Positions 50,650 to 60,415 are shown, counted from the first letter of the stretch. The stretch is DNA of 64,000 bases from Planctomycetaceae bacterium (GCA_016794985.1 JAEUIQ010000051.1:1-64000), one strand, 5' to 3'. A program made the numbers and translations. Notes: generated by a model not told the origin, from the sequence alone.

Positions 50650-51390
50650 ATGAAGAATTTGAATTCGTTTGCCGCAGTGATTGGCGCATTGGCAGTGGCA
50701 CTTGGGTTAGGTTTGGCGAACGGTGGTTTGGTTCAGGACACGGCAACGGTAGCCCCGTCCCAGGCACTTCCGGGACAAACTGCCAGTTCCCCAATCGGTG
50801 CGACGGTGAACGCTGCGGACAATCGTTACGATGACCCGTCGACGACGCCCGGTGGCCAACAGCCGGCCGCAGCGCCGAATGTCGCCGGGTACCCTTTTGG
50901 TTTTGCGACAAGCAGTACGCAGGGCATTGATGTCACCAATCCGTCGTCGTCTGCTCGTAGGGCATGGTTGCATTCCTATGGCACGGGGAATCCGCAAACT
51001 AACGAAGCCTTGAATGCGGCCCTGGCAACTTGGCGTGAAGCCCGCGATGAATCCGCAAAACAAGAAGCCAAAGGGCAGGCCAACGCCGCCTTGGCCAGCA
51101 TCTATGACGAATTGCTGGACGGACAAGAGAAAGAGATTGGCGAACTGGAACAGCGAGTGGTGGCGTTGCGCGAGCAATTGAAGCGACGCCGTGAAGCCAA
51201 GGCCAAGATGGTTGAACTCAAACTGGAAATGTTGCTCAGTCAAACCGATGGATTGGGTTGGCCCAGCGGCGATTCGAACCAGTTCTTTGGAACGATCGGC
51301 ACTCCGCTGTTGTTACCAAACAGCAATCCCAGGTATCGGCAAGACAGCGTTGCGCCCGCAGCGGCCGCCGATCTTCGCCAGCCCCGATAG
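50650..51390 (+). CDS. Secreted coiled-coil protein of unknown function
   Basis: 246 residues from the ATG at 50650 with GAGGG upstream. It has a clear signal peptide (FAAVIGALAVALGLGLANGG) and a Pro/Ala/Thr-rich segment. A long coiled-coil region (DESAKQEAKGQANAALASIY; ELEQRVVALREQLKRRREAK) follows. The C-terminus is disordered. It follows the kinase gene by 70 bases and may be controlled with it; the short gap and shared direction make it a candidate accessory of the kinase, but this is inference. Confidence 0.75.
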   Translation: MKNLNSFAAVIGALAVALGLGLANGGLVQDTATVAPSQALPGQTASSPIGATVNAADNRYDDPSTTPGGQQPAAAPNVAGYPFGFATSSTQGIDVTNPSSSARRAWLHSYGTGNPQTNEALNAALATWREARDESAKQEAKGQANAALASIYDELLDGQEKEIGELEQRVVALREQLKRRREAKAKMVELKLEMLLSQTDGLGWPSGDSNQFFGTIGTPLLLPNSNPRYRQDSVAPAAAADLRQPR

Positions 51391-51441
51391 TGACGAAGGC
51401 CAGGATGCTCTCGGTTTCGCTGCCACTCACTCAAGGTTGTC

Positions 51442-52109
51442 TTGTCGATCGATGGCACGATGCGTTTCAAGCCCTCTCTAGTACTGCCAACGCGAATCGC
51501 TTCGCGATTCCTGTTGGCAGTCGCGACTCCAAGTTCAGCAAAAACCGGAGTAGCGATCTCGCGGGAGTTGGCGCGAGACGGTTTTGTCCAGGCTAAACAG
51601 TTCACCGAAACGGATGGCGCTCGCATGTGGGGAGTGTCGCTTGTGGGTCCAATCATGATTGTGGACCAGAGCACGCGCGAGATCGTCGCCACGCATGCCG
51701 ATGGTGAAGGTCACTTGATCGCGGTCGACGAACGATGGGGCGGACATTTGTCTGACCACATTTAGCCAGCGAATACCAGTCTCAAATGGGCTGGTGTTCG
51801 TTGGACGATGGTGCTGAGGGATGGGATACCTAGCTCTCGTTGCGAGCGTGGTCGTTTGTTCATGCAGGAGAGTTTTCCTTTGATCCGCACACCGCCGAAT
51901 CACTAAGCAAGCAGCGCACATTTTATCGTTCCTGGCGAGCGTCTGACCATTGTGGAACGATTGAGGCCCCGGACGGAGCGGTGATCGACTTTGCCTCGCC
52001 GATGACGATTTCTTTTCCGACTCCTTTCGGTGCTCGCCCGGAAACGCTTCCCTGGAAAATTGAACTCAACGAGAACTATCGACTAGTCGCCCCCAAATCA
52101 ACCGGGTGA
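51442..52109 (+). pseudogene. Decayed peptidase-like gene (in-frame stop, frameshift and internal deletion)
   Basis: The frame from 51442 reads TDGARMWGVSLVGPIMIVDQ, then STREIVATHADGEGHLI, stops at TAG (51763-51765), and continues in frame as ANTSLKWAGVRWTMVLRDG...FMQESF before a TAA at 51904-51906. I recall this N-terminal pattern from secreted proteins in which WAGxxWTMVxWPLP is followed by an HExxH-like peptidase motif. Here the motif is replaced by QESFPLIR, and most of the expected middle is missing. In another frame, 51840-52109 encodes LPWKIELNENYRLV, which looks like the family's C-terminus (GWTLELxPGWRxV). Together these suggest a pseudogene with one nonsense mutation, one frameshift and a large deletion. 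The family match is from memory. Confidence 0.55.
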
Positions 52110-52148
52110 AAGGTCAAATCGCCTTAGTTCGATCGATTGTCGCACTCG

Positions 52149-52367
52149 CTAGTTGACGGGGTCGTCTCGAATGACCGGGGCGCCCACTTCGGCTGGTCCA
52201 GCGGCCATGATCGCGCTCGCGACCTCAAAAGACGTTTGTCGAGTATTCTGCCCCAGCATTTGCAGACTACCGAGGCATGCCAGAACAATCAGACTCAACA
52301 TCAGGACATACTCAACGGCAGTCGTCCCTCTGCGGAGTTGGTGCTGTTTGAAAAGCATGCGAATCAT
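52149..52367 (-). CDS. Flp-type (type IVb) pilin
   Basis: 72 residues. The pattern RGTTAVEYVLMLSLIVLACL, then GSLQMLG, is the Flp/Fap pilin signature (G-T-x-A-V-E-Y followed by a hydrophobic helix), with a short basic leader and a prepilin cleavage site at Gly before TTAVEY. No tad/cpa machinery genes are nearby, so it would use a system encoded elsewhere. It is convergent with the pseudogene. Confidence 0.8.
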   Translation of the reverse strand: MIRMLFKQHQLRRGTTAVEYVLMLSLIVLACLGSLQMLGQNTRQTSFEVASAIMAAGPAEVGAPVIRDDPVN

Positions 52368-52640
52368 GATCCGTGTTGTGGGTCGGAATTAACTTCGGAA
52401 TGGTACATATCTCAATTGTCCACTATGTATCAAGGCAACAACCGGACCCTCCGAGTGAAAAAAATTCTCGATTCGTTTTTCTCGAACAATGGCTCTGCCC
52501 TGCGGGGCGGATTGTAGTGAGTGGAGCGATTCTGCACGTTCGGGTCGAGTCCGAGTGAAACGTGGCGACAGCAACCGCCTGTCCTGATACAATGTCAGGT
52601 CGTGATTGTTCTTGCAGGTAGATGATGAACGGGTTGAGGC

Positions 52641-53063
52641 ATGACCAGATCAGACTTCTTGGCACCGATGGGTGAGAAGACGCGCAAGGTGGCCATCATG
52701 GGGTTGGGCGCTGCGGCGATGGTCTGTTGGCCCTTATTTGTCCTGGTTGTCGGTGTTGCTTTGGTCCTTGTCCCCAACGATCCCCAAGCCCCAATAGGTT
52801 CGATTCTGGGATCCATGGCAATTTTCGGTGGCCTTGCTTTCGCGACCACTTGGATGGTCATTCGGCTGATACGCCGAGAGCGTTCCCAGAACGGCATCAC
52901 CATGATGCCCGAGTGGTTTATCCAGGTCTTCGGTATCTTGCTTCTACTTGGAATCGTAGTATCCGCTGTGCTATTGCGAAACATTTGGTTAGTCGGTGAA
53001 GGTGTAGCGGCCGCGATTGCGATGATCACCATTCGATCCATGGTTCGATCAAAAGGCACTTGA
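52641..53063 (+). CDS. Four-helix membrane protein of unknown function
   Basis: 140 residues, with membrane segments at ~18-40 (VAIMGLGAAAMVCWPLFVLV), ~50-72, ~92-110 (QVFGILLLLGIVVSAVLL) and ~115-130. No domain is recognised. It is followed two bases later by a glycosyltransferase, so it may be a partner or merely a cotranscribed membrane protein. Confidence 0.75.
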   Translation: MTRSDFLAPMGEKTRKVAIMGLGAAAMVCWPLFVLVVGVALVLVPNDPQAPIGSILGSMAIFGGLAFATTWMVIRLIRRERSQNGITMMPEWFIQVFGILLLLGIVVSAVLLRNIWLVGEGVAAAIAMITIRSMVRSKGT

Positions 53064-53064
53064 A

Positions 53065-54354
53065 TTGAGAACTCAAGTGCTTTTGAATCCCAACGGTTCT
53101 GGCGGCGATGTCTATCCGTTTCTGGCGGTAGGAAAACAATTGCAACGACTGGGCCACCATGTTGGGGTAATGACCAATCCCTTGTTCAAGGAACGAGTCG
53201 GTGAGGCAGCGTTGGAGTTTATTCCGCTGGGGTCCGAAGCCGAATTGAATCGAGTCGGCCAAAGTCTAACGAGCGTTCCAAAATCTCGCGTCTGGGAAGT
53301 CGCTTTGCGCTGGACAGCCGAGTCGGCAGTGGAGTCCGTCGCGTATTTGGAACAACGCCGATTGCGATATCCAACGATGCTGGTCGGCAGTCCACTGAGT
53401 TTTGGGATGCGGTTGATTGCCGAGAAGTATCAGCTACCATCCGCGACGTTGGTCCTCAGCCCCTACGTTTTGCGAAGTGTCATGGCAAGTCCTGTGGTGC
53501 CTCCGCTGCTCCTCCAAGCCTGGATGCCACAGTGGTTGAAGCGACTCCAGTATTGGGCGGCGGATCGGTGGGGGGTCGATCGCGTGATTGGACCGATTCT
53601 TGGACCGCTTCGCCGACAGATGGCATTGGAACCGCGGGCTCGATTTCTGCAGGAGTGGTGTTTCTCGCCGGAGCTGGTTGTGGGCTGTTTTCCGGAATGG
53701 TTCGCGCCGGTCCAGCGAGATTGGCCGCGGACGTTTCAGCATGTTGGCCCGATCCATTGGGAGCCTTCGACTCTCGGGAAAAAGCGGGGCCCCAACAGCG
53801 AGACAAGTTGTGCAGAACTCGAGTGCACCGATACCAGTCGTCCGCCGATCGCAATTCTGGCGGGTTCGGGTGGCGCACCATCTGCGGACTTCTATCAGGC
53901 CTGGATTTCGGCCAGTGCAGCGATGGGTCGAGGGTTGGTTATTATTGAGAAGGATCTAGCGATGTTGCCTTCCGCGCTCCCGGACCATGTTCGAGTGGTC
54001 CCGTACTATCCTTTGGAGCCATTGTTGCGGCAGGTTTCCGTTTTGATCCATAGTGGTTCGATCGGAGCAACGCTTCGTTGTGCAGCCGCCGGAATTCCGC
54101 AGTTGGTTTTTCCTCGGTTTAATGATCAATTCGATAATGCCGCTCGAGTCCGCCGTTTAGGGATTGGCACGGTGTTGGGACCAGCGGCAATGCGTGGTTT
54201 GGATGGACACAGAGCGGCAGCACTACTGTCGCAGTTATTCAGCAATGCAGAGCTTCAACAGCATTGCCAGACCATTGCGAATCGACCGCATGCGGACGGT
54301 GCTATTTTCGCGGCGCAGCTCATCGATCAAGTCTTCCGCCGTCGAGTTCAATAA
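53065..54354 (+). CDS. UGT/MGT-like glycosyltransferase
   Basis: 429 residues from a TTG at 53065, one base after the upstream stop codon. The N-terminal half shows GDVYPFLAVGKQLQRLGHHV and VGSPLSFGMRLIAEKYQLP. The C-terminal donor-binding domain has VVPYYPLEPLLRQVSVLIHS, GSIGATLRCAAAGIPQLVFP and FNDQFDNAARVRRLGIG, equivalent to the HxGxGTTxxAxxxGxPxxxxP...DQxxNA signature of the GT1 family. The first His of that signature is present as IHSGS. The acceptor is unknown: lipid, macrolide-like or wall glycan. Confidence 0.88.
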   Translation: MRTQVLLNPNGSGGDVYPFLAVGKQLQRLGHHVGVMTNPLFKERVGEAALEFIPLGSEAELNRVGQSLTSVPKSRVWEVALRWTAESAVESVAYLEQRRLRYPTMLVGSPLSFGMRLIAEKYQLPSATLVLSPYVLRSVMASPVVPPLLLQAWMPQWLKRLQYWAADRWGVDRVIGPILGPLRRQMALEPRARFLQEWCFSPELVVGCFPEWFAPVQRDWPRTFQHVGPIHWEPSTLGKKRGPNSETSCAELECTDTSRPPIAILAGSGGAPSADFYQAWISASAAMGRGLVIIEKDLAMLPSALPDHVRVVPYYPLEPLLRQVSVLIHSGSIGATLRCAAAGIPQLVFPRFNDQFDNAARVRRLGIGTVLGPAAMRGLDGHRAAALLSQLFSNAELQQHCQTIANRPHADGAIFAAQLIDQVFRRRVQ

Positions 54355-54539
54355 AGCGCAAGCCGCACCGCAGCAACTATTGCCCAACAAGAAGATGGTC
54401 ACTGGGTCTTGCGGCAAATGTGAAACTTCGCCCGCCACTGCCAGTCGAATCCACGACCGTGTTTGGGCCAGTTCCAGAATCGTTTGTAAACAAGTCAATT
54501 CTCGTTTGGTGTGGTAACGAATGGCCCGCAATATTGGAT

Positions 54540-55571
54540 TTATTGCTTTGCGGTCCAAGTCTCGGCCAGCATGAAGATGGCAGTGGCTTCGCCGGTGGCG
54601 TCGGAGCGGCGGATGGTGGAGTTGGTTTCGCCAGCGATGTCGAAGAAGTGGGGCAGGCCACCGGACTCTAGTTGTGCGTCCTGTAGCCGTTGATGGATAC
54701 GTTCCATTTCCGACGGGAATTCTTGCTCCAGTCCCATGAACCGACAGCCGTAAAGTAACACCGCTAACTTGAACGAGTATTGACGACAGAAGTTTGTTTG
54801 GCCACTTAGGAAATTGTCGTATTCGGACTTGCCAGCGAAATCGGTCAGCACGCCGTGTTTGGTGTCCCAGCGAATGTGGTTCGGGTCGTTACTTGATTCG
54901 GGTCGAAAAATTCTTCGGAGGCGACCAAGTGCCGAATCAACCTGGCCCTTGCGAAACTCGAATAAAGACTGATACACCGCATGTTCGGCAAACAACATCG
55001 GATGTCCTGCGGTAAAAGCAGGGTCCTCGGTCATGATGAAGTTGCGAACATCGACTGTAACCATGTGGGACTTGGGGTCGCCGACCGAGTGGTCCTTGAG
55101 CGTCATGATCCCAAGCGATCGTCCGTGGACGATATCCGGACCAGTCGGCTTGTGATGGATGGATGCAAGCGGTTGCCATACAACTTCATGCAACGAATTC
55201 GAATTACAGCCGAGTCGTTCCAGCGATTCACGAAGTTTTTGGGCTACGTTTGGATGCGTCAGCGACAACGCATACGAGGCCCACAACGTATCGGTAATGG
55301 TATATCCTGCCAAGCAATCGGGAATTTCTGGTGATAGCGTGGGATCTTTCCAAGCAATAACAGATACCGCCTGTTCACGACCATCTACTACTAACGATCC
55401 CGTCTGCACATGCCGCACCAGCCACTCGCCCGCCCGCTCCACCGCGTCACGAGTCACTTGGTCCTGAGGCAGTGAAAGTGTTTCTTGAGCACACAAACTT
55501 CCGGCCCAAGCCAAGAGCAAAAACAGAATCTCAATACGAATCAGACTATGTAATCCGAGCATAAGGAACAA
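54540..55571 (-). CDS. Exported protein of unknown function
   Basis: 343 residues with a signal peptide (IEILFLLLAWAGSLCAQE). The rest is helical with paired-helix hints (VERAGEWLVRHVQTG; GYTITDTLWASYALSLTHPN; TNFCRQYSFKLAVLLYGCRF; LQDAQLESGGLPHFFDIAGE). This is reminiscent of alpha/alpha-toroid proteins such as glycosyl hydrolases or cyclases, but no signature is clear. An alternative start four codons downstream (MLGLHSL) would give a similar signal. No operon partner is evident. Confidence 0.8.
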   Translation of the reverse strand: MFLMLGLHSLIRIEILFLLLAWAGSLCAQETLSLPQDQVTRDAVERAGEWLVRHVQTGSLVVDGREQAVSVIAWKDPTLSPEIPDCLAGYTITDTLWASYALSLTHPNVAQKLRESLERLGCNSNSLHEVVWQPLASIHHKPTGPDIVHGRSLGIMTLKDHSVGDPKSHMVTVDVRNFIMTEDPAFTAGHPMLFAEHAVYQSLFEFRKGQVDSALGRLRRIFRPESSNDPNHIRWDTKHGVLTDFAGKSEYDNFLSGQTNFCRQYSFKLAVLLYGCRFMGLEQEFPSEMERIHQRLQDAQLESGGLPHFFDIAGETNSTIRRSDATGEATAIFMLAETWTAKQ

Positions 55572-55610
55572 TCACTTCGATGAGACGTTTTGGGTACGGG
55601 GTCACGCTGG

Positions 55611-55838
55611 TCACTTTCCGGTCGGCTTCCGTGCTTTGGTTTTTGGCTTCACGCTAGCGGCCGCGATAGGTGTTGTTTTGCCATCCTGCCAGACAACGAG
55701 CGGCAGGCCGTGTTCACGGTGCAGTTCGACCGCATCCTGAGCCGCCAGATTCAGTGCGTTCTGGATTCGCGGCAACGTCGGCGTTTGCTGGCCCTTCGGC
55801 GACCGAGTTTCCGTGTGTTGATTTATCTTGTTGATCAT
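55611..55838 (-). CDS. Small protein paired with zeta toxin (candidate antitoxin)
   Basis: 75 residues from the ATG at 55838, which overlaps the zeta-toxin stop by four bases (ATGA). The core RIQNALNLAAQDAVELHREH and GLPLVVWQDGK is shared with many small proteins encoded next to zeta-toxin genes; the basic C-terminus (KPKTKARKPTGK) suggests nucleic-acid contact. An antitoxin role is inferred from linkage only. Confidence 0.75.
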   Translation of the reverse strand: MINKINQHTETRSPKGQQTPTLPRIQNALNLAAQDAVELHREHGLPLVVWQDGKTTPIAAASVKPKTKARKPTGK

Positions 55839-56440
55839 GGGCGATCGTCCTTTTCGATTTGCTTCCACAAAGTTTTCTGAACGACTCTGAGCTTGCCATG
55901 TTGGCTTCCGGCAGCAATCAATTTCATTGCTCCAGCCTGAGAATTGTCGAAGACCTGCCAGTTTGTAGCGATGGGTTGGTAAAGTTCAAAGAAATTTTCT
56001 AATCCGGCTCGGTATCGGCGACGAATCGTCTCTACGGGAATATGATGGCCGCCCAGTAAGACCCGGTTGGCAACTCGTGCAACGGCCAAGTCTGCGGAGG
56101 GCAGAAACAAGAATACCAACTGAAACTGAGACCCTGCGGCGATTGGTTTCTTCAGACGCGGCGCGAGTGTCCGGGCGGCCAGAGTTGTTTCGAGTCCAAA
56201 GCTGATTCCCGCCGCGAATAAAGCTTCCATTCTCTGAATCATGACATCCCTGGCAGCTAGTGCCGCACCGTCCGGATCAAACGGTGACAACCCCTGGGCA
56301 ATCAGATCGGCGTTGATGAACTCAATGACACCCAATGCTCCGTTCAGCAGACGTGACGCAGCAGTCGATTTTCCAGCACCGTTCGCTCCAGCAATCAACA
56401 CTGCAATCGGTGGATGCGGCGACGAACCGGTGCTAGGCAT
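55835..56440 (-). CDS. Zeta-toxin-like P-loop kinase
   Basis: 201 residues. Walker A is GANGAGKST (18-26), then FINADLIAQGLSPFDPDGAA, GISFGLETTLAARTL and FLFLPSADLAVARVANRVLL, with Arg residues of the zeta lid (ETIRRRYRAG). This matches the zeta-toxin family, which phosphorylates UDP-N-acetylglucosamine or other cell-wall or nucleotide substrates. A small partner gene overlaps its 3-prime end. Its 5-prime end overlaps the stop of the truncated helicase fragment, as if the module had been inserted into or beside that gene. Confidence 0.88.
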   Translation of the reverse strand: MPSTGSSPHPPIAVLIAGANGAGKSTAASRLLNGALGVIEFINADLIAQGLSPFDPDGAALAARDVMIQRMEALFAAGISFGLETTLAARTLAPRLKKPIAAGSQFQLVFLFLPSADLAVARVANRVLLGGHHIPVETIRRRYRAGLENFFELYQPIATNWQVFDNSQAGAMKLIAAGSQHGKLRVVQKTLWKQIEKDDRP

Positions 56441-56804
56441 GGATCACCGTCGGCAAGTAGCTGTAAACCGCTTCCAATTGATGGGGTAGCGGATCGACGC
56501 GGGCAATGGATAAAGAAAAGAACGGGTCGTACTCGTAGGCGAGACCAAGGCGATGGGCTTCGACGCCGAGACGAAACAGCCTCGCGTCCCCATCGCAAGA
56601 GTGACTGTCCGCAGAGATCGTCAATTGCTCAACCTGATTTGCGCTGAGAACCGGATCGTGAGTCAAACCGGTCTTTAGCCCTCGTCCGATGATTTTCAGG
56701 GAGGTTCCCATCGGAATAACCGCAAGCACTTCGATCCGTTCAGGCAGGGTTGGTCCACCCACTTGGCTTCCTGGTCGAATTGATGAATGCTTGGTTTCGG
56801 TCAT
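56433..56804 (-). pseudogene. N-terminal fragment of an SNF2/DEAD-type helicase
   Basis: 123 residues. The sequence PERIEVLAVIPMGTSLKIIG, RGLKTGLTHDPVLSANQVEQ, FRLGVEAHRLGLAYEYDPFF and SLSIARVDPLPHQLEAVYSY matches the opening of large SNF2-type helicases, in which the next segment is normally the ATP-binding FLLADDPGAGKTIM. Here the chain ends four residues after the match with YLPTVIHA. The region lacks all ATPase motifs, so it is a truncated gene or a domain repurposed as an independent protein. It overlaps the zeta-toxin start by eight bases. Confidence 0.72.
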
Positions 56805-56984
56805 TTGCGAATCGTGTCTTGGTAGTTAAACCGACGAAAAATTGAAGTTGCCACATGTATTCCCAAGTTGCGGGCCTTGTCTAGCCATGAGATAAAGCAA
56901 TTGTATCCGAATAGCGGTTGATTTGTCTCGGTCTTTCAAGCCCTTATTGAGCGAAACTCCGCGCCGATCGGCGGACCACATCCG

Positions 56985-57035
56985 CCGGTTGGGTTTGTTT
57001 CAGCCCAGCCAGGCGTCCATTCGAACAAAAAAATG
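56985..57035. repeat. Possible degenerate copy of the interspersed repeat
   Basis: CCGCCGGTTGGG, then TTTGTTTCAGCCCA, then GGCG resembles the right half of the family at 13,980 and 40,818 (GGTTGTTTCGGCCC). The match is partial and may be coincidental. Confidence 0.3.
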
Positions 57036-57100
57036 GTCGGCTGCTTCGTCTGCGGGGGATATCGCTAGAAGGGATCGGAGCGGCTTGATAGGTTCCTACT

Positions 57101-58045
57101 TTACCTTGAACTCTCGTTCAAGGCAATTGTTGATTCCATCGCGAACGTGCTGCTGAACGCTGCGCGGATCGTGGCGAGATATTGTCCATACAAATTCTCA
57201 TTGTCCGGAGTTGGGGTTTGATGATGATCGGCTTGAGGGATAACGAACTTGATCTTGGGACCAGGGTGAGCCGCGAAAACGCGGTCCTGATTCGTGGGTG
57301 GCACTATTGTGTCAAACTCTGCTTGAACCATTAGTAATGGGCAGGAGCAGGCCTTGACCAAGTCTGTCGAATCTAGATTGGCGAATGACTCGTTGGCAGC
57401 GTTGTACCTCTCGCGATTCTTCCGCTGGTCGCTGGTTAACCATTTCGGCACGGGGCCATGATACCAGCGTCGGCGATGCTCCATGATCAAGGGGAAAAGG
57501 TCCAGCGGGTTGCGCAACAAGAGTCCGATGACTGGGGCGTATTGTTGCTGGGTCGCAAACGCGACGGTCTGCATGGCTGCGAGTGACCCAATCGAATTGC
57601 CGTAGACCAAGAGCGGCACGCCGGGATATTGGCGGCGTGCTTCGTCCAACATCGCCAGAGACATCGCGGGGATGTGATCCAGAGAGGCTCGACCGGGACT
57701 TTCGCCATAGCCCGGCGGATTGATGGACCAAACTTCGATTCGCTTGTCCGGCCAAGCATTGGCGGGATGAGGCGGTGATAGCTCCGCGCGGCCTGCGGTG
57801 CCGGGGAACTTGATGATCAATAGCTCCAGGGAGCGATCGACTGGTACACGAGAGGGGTTGCCGGTAAGAAGTTGCGGAATTTGCTGTTGGCGAAAACAGG
57901 CGAATCGCATTGGCTGCCGTTCGATCCAAAACTTTTCTTGCGGAGCATGGTCCAGCGGATGGCGAGTCGGTCGCAAACACAGGCGATCCAACATCCAGCG
58001 ACGCAAGGAAAATGGACGTGAATGAATCGGTCGTGGATCAGGCAT
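57101..58045 (-). CDS. Alpha/beta hydrolase
   Basis: 314 residues. The nucleophile elbow YGNSIGSLAAM is at 148-158 with Ser151, preceded by the oxyanion segment KFPGTAGRAELSP. The acid is in VQAEFDTIVPP, and the final His is in PQADHHQTP. The N-terminus is basic (PFSLRRWMLDRLCLRPTRHP) without a clear signal. Substrate is unknown. The gene lies four bases after the SDR stop, so the two are read together. Confidence 0.88.
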   Translation of the reverse strand: MPDPRPIHSRPFSLRRWMLDRLCLRPTRHPLDHAPQEKFWIERQPMRFACFRQQQIPQLLTGNPSRVPVDRSLELLIIKFPGTAGRAELSPPHPANAWPDKRIEVWSINPPGYGESPGRASLDHIPAMSLAMLDEARRQYPGVPLLVYGNSIGSLAAMQTVAFATQQQYAPVIGLLLRNPLDLFPLIMEHRRRWYHGPVPKWLTSDQRKNRERYNAANESFANLDSTDLVKACSCPLLMVQAEFDTIVPPTNQDRVFAAHPGPKIKFVIPQADHHQTPTPDNENLYGQYLATIRAAFSSTFAMESTIALNESSR

Positions 58046-58049
58046 CGGC

Positions 58050-58880
58050 TCACGAATTGACGCGGACAGCTGTTGATTCGTTCTTAGGTGGGTTGCGCCC
58101 GATCATTGGGTATTGCTCCAAGTCCCAGACTTGTCCGCTGAACGGTCCGGCATCGGCTGAGAGCATGAACACGACGGTTGCGGCTACTTCGTGGGGACGA
58201 AAGATCCGTCCGGCCGGAGCAAAGATGCGGGGCAAATCCTTCTCCCAGTCCGGGCCTAGGCCATGTTCGCGTTTGCGGCGCTGTTCGTTTTCTGTGAGAA
58301 TCCAACCGGGGTTGACTTGATTGACTCGGACCCCATGCTCTTGCATCAAGGTGTCACCCAAGTTGCGTGTCAAAGTCATTAGCGCACCTTTTGAAATGCT
58401 GTAGGGCAGCAAGTTGGGTTCGCCGCAGTAACTATTGACACTGCCAATGTTGACAACGCTACCGGACGTTTTGGCCAAATGGGGGAGCGCGGCTTGAATC
58501 AACAAGAACGGTGCCAACGTGTTGACGCGGATGGCTCGCATGAACAACGCAGCGTCCGTGGTCTCCAAGTTGGTGAACGGAATGTAGGCGGCGTTGTTGA
58601 CCAGTCCGGTGACCGTGCCGAACCGGGCGACGGTTCTCGCGACCAAATCCGCACAGGAGCCCTCGTGCTCCAAGTCGGATAAGGTAATCTCCCAACGGTG
58701 CTCCTGAGCGGGAAATTCACGGTTCAACGTCAAACGTAGTTCGGCCGCCAAGTCGGTTTCCAAGCCATGCCACATCACGTTGGCCCCTTCCGTCAAGCAA
58801 TGGTGGGCGATCGCTTTGCCAATTCCGGTCGTGCTACCGGTAACGATGACGGTTTGGTTACTAAGTCTAGGCAAGATCAT
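58050..58880 (-). CDS. Short-chain dehydrogenase/reductase
   Basis: 276 residues. The cofactor motif TGSTTGIG (14-21), NNAAY (95-99), Ser147 in NIGSVNS and the YxxxK motif Tyr160-Lys164 (PYSISKGAL) form the complete SDR catalytic set. NPGWILT and FMLSADAGPFSGQV are standard later elements. Substrate cannot be read. It is the first gene of a pair with the alpha/beta hydrolase. Confidence 0.93.
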   Translation of the reverse strand: MILPRLSNQTVIVTGSTTGIGKAIAHHCLTEGANVMWHGLETDLAAELRLTLNREFPAQEHRWEITLSDLEHEGSCADLVARTVARFGTVTGLVNNAAYIPFTNLETTDAALFMRAIRVNTLAPFLLIQAALPHLAKTSGSVVNIGSVNSYCGEPNLLPYSISKGALMTLTRNLGDTLMQEHGVRVNQVNPGWILTENEQRRKREHGLGPDWEKDLPRIFAPAGRIFRPHEVAATVVFMLSADAGPFSGQVWDLEQYPMIGRNPPKNESTAVRVNS

Positions 58881-59168
58881 CTTCCATTAAATCGGGCCCA
58901 AAGGGAGCATCCGCACGATGCATTCGCTTTCCAGTTTAACCGAGTTTGGTGCGTCGTCCGAGTCGGCACCCATACTTGCGCCCGCCGGGGTGTTTTCTGA
59001 TTGCAAACCGCCTCAGACGAATCAGGGCCAGGTCGGGACGTCACGGACCCTTGCCCCCGGGGCGGATAAATCGGTATTCTCAAGGGATAGCCTGTAGGCT
59101 GGGATCATGTCGACTCGTGGCGAGAAGACTGCCAACAAAACTCGAACGCTAAAGAAAGCTGGATCAGC

Positions 59169-60356
59169 ATGGCCAAGAAGACAATCGCGCAAGTGGACGT
59201 TGCCGGCAAGAAAGTTTTGATGCGAGTGGATTTCAACGTTCCGCTGGACGAACAAGGACACATCACGGACGATTTGCGAATCCGCATGGCGCTGGATTCG
59301 ATTCGTTCGGTGACTAGTCGCGGTGGACGCCTCATTTTGTGCAGCCACTTGGGCCGACCCAAGGGGACTGGAGTCGAGCCAAAGTATAGCTTACGCCCGA
59401 CCGTGGCGCGTCTCAGTGAGTTGTTAGGGCAGGGCGTTGAATTCGCCGCCGATACCGTCGGGCCGGAAGCCAAAGCGAAAGCCAGCGCGCTGCAAAATGG
59501 TCAGGTTCTGATTCTCGAAAACGTGCGTTTCAACGCGGGCGAGAAGGACGGCGATGCCGAGTACGCGGCGACCTTGGCCGGCTTGGCTGATATTTATTGC
59601 AACGATGCGTTCGGAACTTGCCATCGCAATGATGGTTCGATGTATGCCGTGCCGAAGGCCATGTCGGGCAAGCCTCGAGTGGTTGGGTTCTTGGTCGAGA
59701 AGGAGATTCGGTACCTGTCGGACGCCATCAGTCAACCGCAGCGACCGTTTGTGGCGATCTTGGGTGGCGCAAAGGTCTCGGACAAAATCAAAGTGATCGA
59801 TAATTTGTTGAACGTGTGCGATCAAGTTTTGATCGGCGGTGCGATGGCTTACACGTTCTCCTTGGCCAGCGGCGGTCGAGTCGGTAAGAGTTTGGTCGAA
59901 CGAGACCGGGTGGAGTTGGCTCGAGATCTGATGCAGCGCGCCGGCAATAAGTTGGTTCTGCCGACCGATACGCACTGTGGCGACGCGTTTTCTGCTGACT
60001 GTCAGAAGCAAGTGGTCGCAGCGGGCGAGATCCCGGACGGCTTTGAAGGACTGGACATCGGACCAGCGACTGCCAAGCATTACAGTGAATTGGTCAAATC
60101 CGCGCGGACCATTGTCTGGAACGGACCGATGGGTGTCTTTGAAATGCCGCCCTTTGATCAAGGAACACGCGCGGTGGCCGAGGCCATCGCAGCTTCGTCC
60201 GGAACCAGCATCATTGGTGGCGGTGATAGCGCTGCTGCGATCGCATCGTTCGGCTTAGCGGATCGCGTCAGCCATGTCTCGACAGGTGGTGGTGCTTCGC
60301 TCGAGATGCTGGAAGGCAACAAATTCGACGCGGTCGAAATTTTGGACGAGGCCTAA
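59169..60356 (+). CDS. pgk: Phosphoglycerate kinase
   Basis: The ATP-generating step of glycolysis, converting 1,3-bisphosphoglycerate and ADP to 3-phosphoglycerate and ATP. 395 residues, complete: [86 protein letters not shown] and the nucleotide loop [10 protein letters not shown] near residue 350. The start (ATGGCCAAGAAG) is well placed. It stands alone in this window without gap or tpi next to it. Confidence 0.97.
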   Translation: MAKKTIAQVDVAGKKVLMRVDFNVPLDEQGHITDDLRIRMALDSIRSVTSRGGRLILCSHLGRPKGTGVEPKYSLRPTVARLSELLGQGVEFAADTVGPEAKAKASALQNGQVLILENVRFNAGEKDGDAEYAATLAGLADIYCNDAFGTCHRNDGSMYAVPKAMSGKPRVVGFLVEKEIRYLSDAISQPQRPFVAILGGAKVSDKIKVIDNLLNVCDQVLIGGAMAYTFSLASGGRVGKSLVERDRVELARDLMQRAGNKLVLPTDTHCGDAFSADCQKQVVAAGEIPDGFEGLDIGPATAKHYSELVKSARTIVWNGPMGVFEMPPFDQGTRAVAEAIAASSGTSIIGGGDSAAAIASFGLADRVSHVSTGGGASLEMLEGNKFDAVEILDEA

Positions 60357-60415
60357 ACGACCGTGCGAGGCGCCCGGTTGAACCGTTCCATTCGCATCGC
60401 GTGAGCCGATGGGCG

